From Geobacter sp. (lineage in GTDB: Bacteria; Desulfobacterota; Desulfuromonadia; Geobacterales; Pseudopelobacteraceae): 10,549 bases of DNA. The stretch spans positions 1-10,549 of the forward strand of contig DAIERH010000068.1 in NCBI GenBank assembly GCA_027346925.1, written 5' to 3'. The translations under genes and the position numbers were made by a program. Shown in pieces: positions 1 to 6,347 of this stretch. The notes under the pieces were generated by a model. That model had not been told where the DNA came from and did no database searches. It saw only the letters and a program-made list of their open reading frames with translations. Position 1 is the first letter of the stretch. Each line of letters opens with the position of its first letter.

Positions 1-1
1 G

Positions 2-361
2 ATCGTGGTTGGCTTCTGGTTCCTCGTCACCCTGCCACGTCCCGTGATGTCCATGTTCATGGGCGGGAACGCCACGGCAACGGCCCTGTTTGTCATCGGA
101 CTTTTGCTGGCAGTCACCGTCCTGGGGGCAGGATTCAGGAAAAACGCCATCCTGAGCGCGTCCCTGGCGGTCCCGCTGGTCTTTGTCATGGCATTCATAC
201 GGGACGTGGTTCGCAGCGGCTACCTGAAGCCGTTTTTCACCCCGGACATGCTGAGGGTGGTTCCGCAGTACTCGCCGTTGCTCATGTTCATCCTCACCCT
301 GATCGGCGGGATTGCCACCATCTTCTGGATGCTGCGCAAAACGATCAAGCTCTACCGCTAG
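2..361 (+). CDS. C-terminal part of an integral membrane protein (5' end outside window)
   Basis: The frame is open from base 2, before the GTG at 5, so the gene very probably begins upstream of the window and only about 119 C-terminal residues are seen. Counting from the GTG, there are three clear hydrophobic segments at about residues 24-43, 48-66 and 90-110. The third is followed by a basic tail ending KLYR, which suggests a cytoplasmic C terminus by the positive-inside rule. A hydrophobic stretch at residues 1-10 may be the end of a further membrane segment. The region between segments two and three carries FFTPDM and PQYSP motifs. I do not recognise the family; a respiratory-chain membrane subunit is possible, but nothing in the visible part proves it. 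It converges on the minus-strand gene ending at 521, with a strong hairpin just after its stop. Confidence 0.75.
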   Translation: MVVGFWFLVTLPRPVMSMFMGGNATATALFVIGLLLAVTVLGAGFRKNAILSASLAVPLVFVMAFIRDVVRSGYLKPFFTPDMLRVVPQYSPLLMFILTLIGGIATIFWMLRKTIKLYR

Positions 362-367
362 CCACAA

Positions 368-405
368 GCCAAGGCCCCATCTGCGTCAGCAGATGGGGCC
401 TTGGC
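368..405. terminator. Long GC-rich hairpin between convergent genes
   Basis: Arms 368-384 and 389-405 pair perfectly over 17 bp around a 4-base loop (GTCA). It begins 7 bases after the stop of the plus-strand membrane protein gene. Neither strand has a T-run directly after the stem, so it is not a textbook intrinsic terminator; it could still stop or slow polymerase from either side or protect 3' ends. The position between convergent genes makes a terminator role the best reading. Confidence 0.6.
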
Positions 406-520
406 GATTGCAGCCGGGCAGTGCCGGATCGCGATTCTCCACTTCTTCAATTTTCCTCCGCCCCAGCCGGCGGGGCGAAGCCCATTCCGTCAAAGGCGGA
501 CCCCACACCGGGAGGCGCCG
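406..520. other. Convergent intergenic stretch with small inverted repeat and a phnP-like fragment
   Basis: No gene is supported here. The stretch holds a 6-bp GC stem (459-464 with 472-477, loop of 7) and a 17-base exact match (482-498) to the 3' coding end of the PhnP-like gene at 4556-4572. On the minus strand this piece would read as a short peptide containing AFDGMGF that runs to a TGA, parallel to AFDGMEF near the end of the PhnP-like protein. It may be a decayed fragment or a shared repeat. Confidence 0.4.
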
Positions 521-2361
521 TCAGTTCAGACCCTTCCTGATCTTGTACAGATCCTCCAGGTCCAGGCCGTTCTTCTCGTAGTATTCCCGCTCCAACTCCT
601 CCACGTAGAAACGGTCCATGCCGCAGTTCTCCAGGAAATCCTCCCGCAGCGCCACGTCGCGTTCGGCGATGATGGTGGGGAGCAGGGTCTGGAGATACAT
701 GATCTCCTTCTTGATGGTGAAGATGGTTTCGTTGAACAGATGGTCGGGGATATCCTCACGGATGTGCTTCTTGGTCTTCAACTCTTCGGTTACCTCGCGG
801 CGCAACGCCTCCTGATCGGCCCTTGTCGAGAACTTGGAGTAAAAGTTGCGGATGCGGTCGCGTACATGCTCCAACAGGACGAGGGAGATGCGTTCCTCCC
901 TGTCGATCTCCTGGAGTTGGCGGTTGAGTTCCCCGATGGTCGTCCGGCGGGCCTCGATGGCGGCCAGCCCACCCATCAGGGTCTGTACCTTGCACCGTCC
1001 GAAGCGCCCCAGGTAGGCGTTTTCGAGCAGTTCACGGATGAATATCTCGTGGAAACACCCCTCCCTGAGATTGTCGAAGGCGGCCTTGTGTTCCAACAGT
1101 CCCCGCAGCATCTCCTCGTTTATGCGCACATTTTCCATGAAGGCCAGTTGGCTGATCAGGTTGGAGACGCTGCTGAAGCGGTCCAGGTAGGTGATCACAT
1201 AGGAAAAACCGCCCAGCAGGGCTGGATCGGCGCCATCGCGAATCTTCTCGTCACACACCTTGCTGGCGTCCAGTATCAGCTGATCGAAGGAGTGGTCGCG
1301 GGTTTCCACGGCACGCTTGTTGGCTTGGATCAACGTGAGCATATCGTCCCGGTCGATGCGGCTCTCGATCTTCTTTTCGTGCAGGAATATCCCCTCCAGC
1401 ACCTCGCGGGTGGCGGAGAGGTAGTCGCGCTCCTCGCGGTTGATCAGGTTGCGCCCCTTTTTCAGCATCTCGTCCAGGGTGTAGAAGAGCGCTCCGGGGA
1501 TCTTGTTGCGTACCGAAAGCGTCTTGAGACGTGTCAGACGGGCATTGTCCAGGTTGCTGATCTCCCCCTTGGTGTTGCAGGCCAGGAGGATGTTGCGATA
1601 TTCGTCCACGATGCGCTTGTTGGCGGGATGGCGATACATGACGTCGATGCGCATGCGCTCCTGTTGATAGCGGTCGATCCTGTACGTGGCGGCCAGGCTG
1701 ACCAGGCGCGAGAAGTCCTCGTCGGCAATCTTCTTGGTGCGGAAATAGAGCTGGCGGAACAGGTTGCGGTACTCCCGATGGTGGCGGTTGATCAGCTTGA
1801 TCACGAAAAGCTGGGCCGCCTCATCGGCCAGGAGCGGGAATATCTCCGCGATGAGCAGGTCGTCCCGCTCTTCGCCCACTGCCTCGGAACGTTTGATGAC
1901 CTTGCCGAGGCGCTTGACCAGTTCCTGTTGCTGGCTGTGCAGCGCGCGGGAGAGCAGGCCGGAGTGGACGAAGAAGAAGTAGTTGCAGACCGCGTTGCCT
2001 CCCAGAAAGATGTTTTCGTAGGTCTCCCGGCCCATGGTGTGTCGCTGAAGCTTATGGAGCCGCTGGCGTCGTCGGAACGGGCGCCGTACATGACCAGGCG
2101 GTTGATGATCTCCGGTTTGGCCAAGTCCGCGGCGGGCTGATCGACGCCGAACATGTATTCGCAAAAATAACCGCCATTACCCTGGTAGTTGATCCCCTCG
2201 GGTGTGATGATGAATTCGTTGCCGGGCGAGAAGATGCGCAGGCGGTCCTCGTCCTGCACGACATTGAAGAAGTAGCGCTGGTAGGCGTCGGTGCCGGCCA
2301 CCATGGCAAAATACTCTACCTGGTCACCCATATGTCCGTGTAAACGAATGTCCTTGTGCAT
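521..2361 (-). pseudogene. Conserved helical cytoplasmic protein of unknown function, reading frame broken near 2033-2045
   Basis: Two overlapping minus-strand frames together make one protein. The upstream frame gives a globular N-terminal part of about 108 residues, from MHKDIRLHGH to SGSISFSDT. The coherent sequence then continues in another frame from MGRETYENIF to the TGA at 521. The joined span 2361-521 is 1841 nt; adding one base gives 613 codons plus stop, so one base appears to be missing around 2033-2045 (plus strand GGTGTGT). No slippery heptamer is visible there, which argues against programmed frameshifting. The C-terminal 500 residues are highly charged and mostly helical, with no membrane segment or catalytic motif I recognise. 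It resembles an uncharacterised family I associate with Geobacter (possibly the one catalogued as TIGR04442; from memory, unchecked). Start: ATG 2361 has AAGGA 8 bases upstream; ATG 2367 is only 2 bases from it. A sequencing error is as likely as a real mutation. Confidence 0.7.
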
Positions 2362-2385
2362 GGCCATTATCCTTGAGAGAGGGGT

Positions 2386-2394
2386 ATCATACCA
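2386..2394 (-). promoter_or_regulatory. Possible extended -10 promoter at the edge of the repeat element
   Basis: On the minus strand the sequence reads TGG-TATGAT (5 of 6 matches to TATAAT, with the TGn extension), with no good -35 box. Initiation about 7 bases later would give a leader of about 19 nt before the ATG at 2361. It lies in the terminal inverted repeat, so the element may supply the promoter of the frameshifted gene. Inference from sequence only. Confidence 0.3.
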
Positions 2395-2509
2395 CGTCGC
2401 ATTCTCTACGTTCGTTGGCTTCGTCGTCGGCTCCTCAACGTAGTGTTTGGCTACGCTTGCGTCGCCTCCTCCTTGCCGCCTGCCTATCATTTTGAATGCA
2501 ACTTGGTAT
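2389..2509. repeat. 121-bp MITE-like element with terminal inverted repeats
   Basis: The ends ATACCACGTCGCATTC (2389-2404) and, inverted, ATACCAAGTTGCATTC (2509-2494) match at 14 of 16 positions. GGTATCA occurs as a direct repeat at both edges (2383-2389 and 2505-2511) and overlaps the inverted repeats, so it may or may not be a target duplication. Inside are a 7-bp inverted pair CTACGTT/AACGTAG (2406-2412, 2437-2443) and two related direct copies beginning TTGGCT and ending CCTCCTC or GGCTCCTC (about 2415-2436 and 2447-2471). There is no transposase. One end coincides with the stop codon of the barrel gene. The internal sequence is unlike the neighbouring coding sequence. Probably a dispersed non-autonomous element; copy number was not checked. 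Confidence 0.55.
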
Positions 2510-2537
2510 CAGAACCTGACATGACAACCAAGTTGCA
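2497..2537 (-). terminator. Hairpin spanning the stop codon of the barrel gene
   Basis: TGCAACTTGGT (2497-2507) and ACCAAGTTGCA (2527-2537) form a perfect 11-bp inverted repeat around a 19-base loop that contains the TGA at 2511-2509. One arm is coding sequence for LQLG, the other is the end of the repeat element. There is no following T-run, so termination is only a possibility; 3'-end protection is another. Confidence 0.35.
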
Positions 2538-3384
2538 AGTACGGCGCCGGACGACTGTGCAACAGCACGCCCTGGTCGAAAAAGTCCCATGTCCGCCATG
2601 GCACGTACCCTGCCTCGGCCTCAAGGGTAGTGGTGGGGAATACCTTCCACGACCAACCGGGGCCCAGGCGGAGTTCGGCGTAATCGACCGTGGCCCCGTT
2701 GAGCCTCGGATTGCCGTGGTCGTTTCCGAAGTGCTCGTCCACGGTAAATGTCCCTGCTTTCACGCCGGCACCGAGGTAGACCAGGTGCTTGTCGCTTATC
2801 CCGTATTCCAGGCGCGGTTGCGGGAGTTGCAGGTTCAGGGTCCATGACTCGTCCACCTGCCAGCGGGCCCCAAGCGCGGGCAGTACCGGGAATTGGCTCC
2901 TGGCATCGATTCGCAGCCCGAAAAACCATTGCAGATCGTCGCTTCGCAGGTATGCTGCGCCGATGATGAGCGGTGCATCTACCTCGCGCCATCCGGTCAG
3001 CCGGAGGTCACCGTAAACGCCCGGTTGCAGTTCGGTGCGCATCAGCCACTGGTCGGCCAGTTGGTAATCGAACCCGATAATGGCGTTGACGTGCTGCAGC
3101 GCGTCGGGCAGTGCCCCGGTCCGGGGGGCGGCAAAGGAGAAACGCTCCCATTCCGCCCCGACACGCAGCAGAAGATCATTGGTGATTTGGGGCGAAATGA
3201 CGTAGCGCATGTCCGTGGAGAGCTCCCTGGCGGTGCCGATTCCACGATTGTCCGATGTCCCGGCCACGGCACCGGATTCGAGGTCGAATTCCTGGGAAAC
3301 GGCCGCCGATGATACCCCCGCCAGCGTGGCTGACAGCAGCGTCAGCGCCGCACAAAGCAGGCCCAGCGGCACGGCGCGCTTCAT
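2509..3384 (-). CDS. Outer-membrane beta-barrel protein, DUF6268-like
   Basis: The protein has 291 residues. It opens with a Sec signal peptide: basic MKR, a hydrophobic core at residues 5-22, and a likely cleavage near VSSA-AVS (about residue 27). The mature part alternates polar and hydrophobic residues in short stretches separated by turns, is rich in W, Y, R and D, and ends in a phenylalanine (HVRF), the usual C-terminal signal for outer-membrane barrel insertion. About 260 mature residues would suit a barrel of some 10-12 strands. The whole-protein pattern recalls the DUF6268 outer-membrane family, from memory. Its ATG overlaps the stop of the upstream secreted-protein gene (ATGA), and there is no good Shine-Dalgarno sequence before it, so translation is probably coupled. 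Substrate or ligand is unknown; it probably acts with its upstream partner. Confidence 0.7.
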   Translation of the reverse strand: MKRAVPLGLLCAALTLLSATLAGVSSAAVSQEFDLESGAVAGTSDNRGIGTARELSTDMRYVISPQITNDLLLRVGAEWERFSFAAPRTGALPDALQHVNAIIGFDYQLADQWLMRTELQPGVYGDLRLTGWREVDAPLIIGAAYLRSDDLQWFFGLRIDARSQFPVLPALGARWQVDESWTLNLQLPQPRLEYGISDKHLVYLGAGVKAGTFTVDEHFGNDHGNPRLNGATVDYAELRLGPGWSWKVFPTTTLEAEAGYVPWRTWDFFDQGVLLHSRPAPYLQLGCHVRF

Positions 3385-4457
3385 GGGAGCAGGTCAGGTG
3401 CTGCCGCATGCCTGTCCGGCCGTGCGCCGAGATAGTTTCGGAACATGCCGATTTCGCGCTTCACTTCCTGAATCATGATTGCGCCGTACGCCATGCGCTC
3501 CAGGCCTCCCAGGTATTTCAACATGGGTGCTACATAATAGTCGCCGCGCCAGACGAGCGATCCTGTCCCGCCGGCATCGCGGATCGGCCAGATTTCATAC
3601 AGGGTGGCGGCGGCATAGTAGCTGCCGCTCACGTAGTATTCCGCATCCAGTACCTGGTAATGGTCATCGACAGCCAGGCGGTAGGTTGCTCCAAGGTTGA
3701 CGACGGCACGGTGATTGGCATCGAAAAGGCTCCAGTAGTGGGATGGTGTGAGTCGCGGCACGCCGCCGCTCCCAGGGATCAGCCCGGCACCCTGCAGGAC
3801 GGGCGAGAGTTCAGCGAGGACCCTGGTCTGTTCCCGCAGCATGATCCGCAGCTGGTCGATCTGGTTGTATGGCGCGGCGTCCGCGGAATCATAGGGGAGT
3901 ACGCCGTTGAAGCCATTGCGCTGGAAGGTTGCGGCGCGCCCTGAGAGCATGGCCGCCCAGCAGGCGCTGCTCCCCCGGGGGGCGGGGTTCTTTTTGACGC
4001 AAGCACCAAGCTCCTGGGCATCCGCACGGCTCAGGTTCAGTTCCGGCGCGCCGCTGGCGACGCCGTTGGTCTTGTCCAGCAGCCACCTGGTGGGGCCCAG
4101 CGTGGGGTCGAGGTACAATTTTTTGAAATCGTCGGGGGTACTGGGGGTATGCACCACCCCATGCGCATACACGTTCGTGCCATCGGCGCCTGATGTATCC
4201 CAGCTCTGGAGTCGGCGGGCAGTCTCCTCGGGAGGGGTCGGCACGGCGAAGCAGAACTGGGCCGAGATGCCGCCGGAAAAATTCGTCGCCGCGCCGCGTT
4301 CGGCCAGGATCTCGCCCCCCAGGAGGTCCGTGACGTTGATCTTCGGAAAATCGCTGAACCGTTTCAGGCTGGTCGCCACATCCTGACCCCGTGCCAGGGG
4401 CGTCCAGTTCAAGGTGCAGCATACCGCGGTGATCAAACAGACGTGCCCATACCTCAT
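3381..4457 (-). CDS. Secreted protein of unknown function, partner of the barrel protein
   Basis: The protein has 358 residues. A signal peptide covers roughly residues 1-24 (hydrophobic core CLITAVCCTLNW, cleavage probably near ARG-Q). The mature part has three cysteines, at 69, 153 and 166; the last two flank a short proline/glycine-containing loop and could form a disulphide in the periplasm. Residues 202-222 look like an amphipathic helix, and residues 240-315 are rich in tyrosine and aromatic alternation. The C-terminal part (about 308-345) looks helical. I do not recognise the family and see no catalytic motif. The start is well supported: AGGAGG lies 7 bases upstream of ATG 4457. Its TGA overlaps the ATG of the barrel gene by 4 bp, so the two are an operon and probably a functional pair in the cell envelope. 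A 75-bp gap with terminator-like hairpins separates it from the PhnP-like gene. Confidence 0.75.
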   Translation of the reverse strand: MRYGHVCLITAVCCTLNWTPLARGQDVATSLKRFSDFPKINVTDLLGGEILAERGAATNFSGGISAQFCFAVPTPPEETARRLQSWDTSGADGTNVYAHGVVHTPSTPDDFKKLYLDPTLGPTRWLLDKTNGVASGAPELNLSRADAQELGACVKKNPAPRGSSACWAAMLSGRAATFQRNGFNGVLPYDSADAAPYNQIDQLRIMLREQTRVLAELSPVLQGAGLIPGSGGVPRLTPSHYWSLFDANHRAVVNLGATYRLAVDDHYQVLDAEYYVSGSYYAAATLYEIWPIRDAGGTGSLVWRGDYYVAPMLKYLGGLERMAYGAIMIQEVKREIGMFRNYLGARPDRHAAAPDLLP

Positions 4458-4473
4458 TGAAAAGCCTCCTGGT

Positions 4474-4534
4474 AAAAATCCGGCCCGGATGCACGGTGAT
4501 CCGGGAAAGGGGCACTTCCCTCCTGCCCCGGATC
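4474..4534 (-). terminator. Terminator-like region behind the PhnP-like gene
   Basis: Two hairpins lie in series on the minus strand. The first has 8-bp arms GATCCGGG/CCCGGATC (4527-4534 with 4498-4505), overlapping the gene's TGA, with further GCA/TGC pairing inside. The second is a short palindrome, ATCCG/CGGAT with a 3-base loop (4478-4490), directly followed by TTTTT (4478-4474). The stem-plus-T-run pattern suits an intrinsic terminator, though the second stem is short. It ends just before the AGGAGG of the next gene, so readthrough or attenuation into the secreted-protein operon is possible. Confidence 0.5.
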
Positions 4535-5297
4535 AGGTCTCCGGAAGGTCGAACTCCATTCCGTCAAAGGCGAACTCAATCCCCTCCGGCAGCCGTGCCC
4601 GGTCGGCGTAGGCCACCTCATGGGACAGATGTGTCAGCACGGTGCGGCGGATCCCCAGCCGCCGCGCCACCTCGATGGCCCCCTCGATGTTGAAATGGAA
4701 GGGGTGCGGGGTCCAGCGCAGCCCGTCCATCACCAGCAGGTCGAGCCCCTCCAGCAGGGGGAACGATGGTTCGGGAATGCGGCTGCAATCCGTCAGGTAG
4801 GCAAAATTGCCGATGCGGTAGCCCATGGCCGAGGTCATGCCATGCTCCAGCGGGACCGGGACGATTGTCAGCCCGAACAGCTGGAACGGTCCGCCCACCT
4901 CGTTCGCCTCCAGCAGCGGCGTGTAACCGGAGCCCTCATGGGGCTCGAAGATGTAGCCGAAGCCCCTCAGCAGGGTGTCGAGGGTGGGGCGGGACCCGAA
5001 GCAGGGGACGACCTCCCGGTGCAGAAAATGAAAACCGCGCAGGTCGTCGATGCCGTTGATGTGGTCGGCGTGGGAATGGGTATAGAGCACGGCATCGATC
5101 CGGTCGATCCCTTGGCGGAGCGCCTGCCGGCGCAGATCGGTGGCCGTATCCACCAGGATGTTCCGGTCGGCGTGCCGAATGAGCAACGATGGCCGTGTGC
5201 GCTTGTCCCGCGGGTTGTCCGAGGAGCAGACCCGGCAGGTGCATCCCACCATCGGCACCCCGGTGGAGGGCCCGCTCCCCAGAATGATGACCTTCAT
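4533..5297 (-). CDS. PhnP-like metallo-beta-lactamase-fold phosphodiesterase
   Basis: The protein has 254 residues, close to the size of E. coli PhnP. Seen: the metal-site motif THSHADH at residues 73-79 (H74, H76, D78, H79), H152, bridging D170 in LTDCS, and LTHLSH near the C terminus (H223/H226) for the two-metal hydrolase site. It also has GCTCRVC at residues 18-24; in PhnP this GCxCxxC cluster with a C-terminal histidine holds a structural zinc. Known for PhnP: it hydrolyses cyclic phosphodiesters such as 5-phosphoribosyl 1,2-cyclic phosphate in phosphonate breakdown. No other phn gene is nearby, so here the substrate may be another cyclic phosphate or nucleotide; activity on a phosphodiester is inference. 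AAGGA lies 6 bases before the ATG at 5297. It has its own candidate promoter and probably its own transcript. No signal peptide, so cytoplasmic. Confidence 0.85.
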   Translation of the reverse strand: MKVIILGSGPSTGVPMVGCTCRVCSSDNPRDKRTRPSLLIRHADRNILVDTATDLRRQALRQGIDRIDAVLYTHSHADHINGIDDLRGFHFLHREVVPCFGSRPTLDTLLRGFGYIFEPHEGSGYTPLLEANEVGGPFQLFGLTIVPVPLEHGMTSAMGYRIGNFAYLTDCSRIPEPSFPLLEGLDLLVMDGLRWTPHPFHFNIEGAIEVARRLGIRRTVLTHLSHEVAYADRARLPEGIEFAFDGMEFDLPET

Positions 5298-5325
5298 GCG
5301 GTATCCTTAATTAAATAGTTGGTAA

Positions 5326-5354
5326 AAAATATCAGAATCAACCGGTACAGGCAA
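5326..5354 (-). promoter_or_regulatory. Candidate sigma70 promoter of the PhnP-like gene
   Basis: The minus strand reads TTGCCT (5354-5349), a 17-base spacer ending in TGA, then TATTTT (5331-5326), so it has a TGn-extended -10. Each hexamer matches consensus at 4 of 6 positions. It sits in a locally AT-rich patch within the 145-bp gap after usp. The predicted leader is about 25-30 nt and includes the AAGGA ribosome site. Confidence 0.4.
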
Positions 5355-5442
5355 GGCGGCTTTCCGATCATGCACCGGTGGGGTATGCCGAACGAGATGT
5401 GATTGTGCTTTCCGGGCAGTGACGGAATTCGGGCGCTTACCG

Positions 5443-6342
5443 TTACGTTACGGGAATCAGCAGGAGCGGGACCTTGCTCTGGCTGCATATCTTGTTCGTT
5501 ACGCTCCCCGCCCAAAACGCTTCCATGCCCGTTTTCCCATGGGTGGCCAGAACAATCAGGTCAATAGGCGCCCGGTTGGCGGCTTCCACGATTATTTTTG
5601 CCGGATCGCCCCGCAACACGTGCGCGCTGGCGGCAAAACCCTGGTCGCGCAACTCTTCGACCAGGGCCGCGGAGTATGCCTCGGCATCCTGCCGGGCCAT
5701 GTCCAGCATCCGTGAAGTCGTTCCCGGCAGCATCCTGCCGGTGACCGTCATGTCGCCCGAAAGGTTCGCAAAGCGGGGAACCACCATGGCCAGGTGCAGG
5801 GAAGCCTTGCAGGCCCGCGCCAGTTCTTTCGCGACGGGCAGCGCCTGGGCGTGCTCCGGGTCGCCGTCCAGCGGCACGAGGATGTTGTTGCAGGAGAACT
5901 CCCTGGGTCCGCCTTTCACGTCGGGATGGGTGATCAGGACGGGCCGCGAGTCACCGGCAATGACCTTCTGGGCGATGCTGCCCAGAAAAAGGTGGAGCGC
6001 CTGGCCTCGGCCATGGGAGCACATGACCACCAGATCGTGCCCCAGTTCATCCGCATGTTCGACGATGCTCCGGGCCACGTTTTCGACCTCGGCCGTGTGC
6101 ACGTGACAATCAACCCCTATCTCCCGCGGAAAGCCCTGGCGGGCTATCTCGTCCAGGTAGGCCGCCGCATCCCGGGCGCTGATGAGATGGGTCTGGCCAT
6201 GGACCGCGCTGGGAGCGTTTTTTTCCACCACATGCATCAGTGTGACGCGCGCATGGAGCATTTCCCCAAGGAAGGCCGCGGCCGGCAGAGCCGCTTCCGC
6301 CATCCGGGAACCGTCCAGGGGAACGAGGATGTGCTTGAACAT
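5443..6342 (-). CDS. Universal stress protein with two UspA domains
   Basis: The 299-residue protein is a tandem of two Usp folds. Domain 1 spans about residues 1-139, opening MFKHILVPLDGS, with the nucleotide-loop sequence SHGRGQALHLFLGS near 109-122. Domain 2 spans about 150-299, opening NNILVPLDGD, with THGKTGMEAFWAGS near 267-280. Both loops keep G-x9-G-S, but the first glycine of the classical G-x2-G-x9-G(S/T) ATP motif is replaced by C in domain 1 and A in domain 2; binding is likely but not certain. Cytoplasmic; no signal peptide. Start: ATG 6342 gives the canonical Usp N terminus and has AGGGTG about 6 bases upstream. A GTG at 6351 would add ILM residues and overlap the mntH stop by 4 bp. 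With 5 bases after mntH it is clearly cotranscribed, so it probably supports metal or stress physiology with that transporter. Confidence 0.92.
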   Translation of the reverse strand: MFKHILVPLDGSRMAEAALPAAAFLGEMLHARVTLMHVVEKNAPSAVHGQTHLISARDAAAYLDEIARQGFPREIGVDCHVHTAEVENVARSIVEHADELGHDLVVMCSHGRGQALHLFLGSIAQKVIAGDSRPVLITHPDVKGGPREFSCNNILVPLDGDPEHAQALPVAKELARACKASLHLAMVVPRFANLSGDMTVTGRMLPGTTSRMLDMARQDAEAYSAALVEELRDQGFAASAHVLRGDPAKIIVEAANRAPIDLIVLATHGKTGMEAFWAGSVTNKICSQSKVPLLLIPVT

Positions 6343-6347
6343 AAGGA

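Noticed and set aside
2030..2046. Programmed -1 frameshift
   Set aside because: No X-XXY-YYZ slippery site is present at the crossing and I see no downstream stimulatory structure; a lost base is simpler.
401..2140. 579-codon open frame on the plus strand
   Set aside because: It lies antisense to the frameshifted gene; its composition (long runs of L, V, Q and H without domain pattern) is that of a GC-rich shadow, while the minus strand gives coherent protein with ribosome site.
2362..2490. Upstream start at 2490 for the frameshifted gene
   Set aside because: The extra 43 residues are encoded by the repeat element, while ATG 2361 has a well-placed AAGGA.
5340..5390. ACCGGT pair as a terminator for usp
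   Set aside because: The 6-bp arms are far apart (about 30 bases) with no T-run placed after them; too weak to call.
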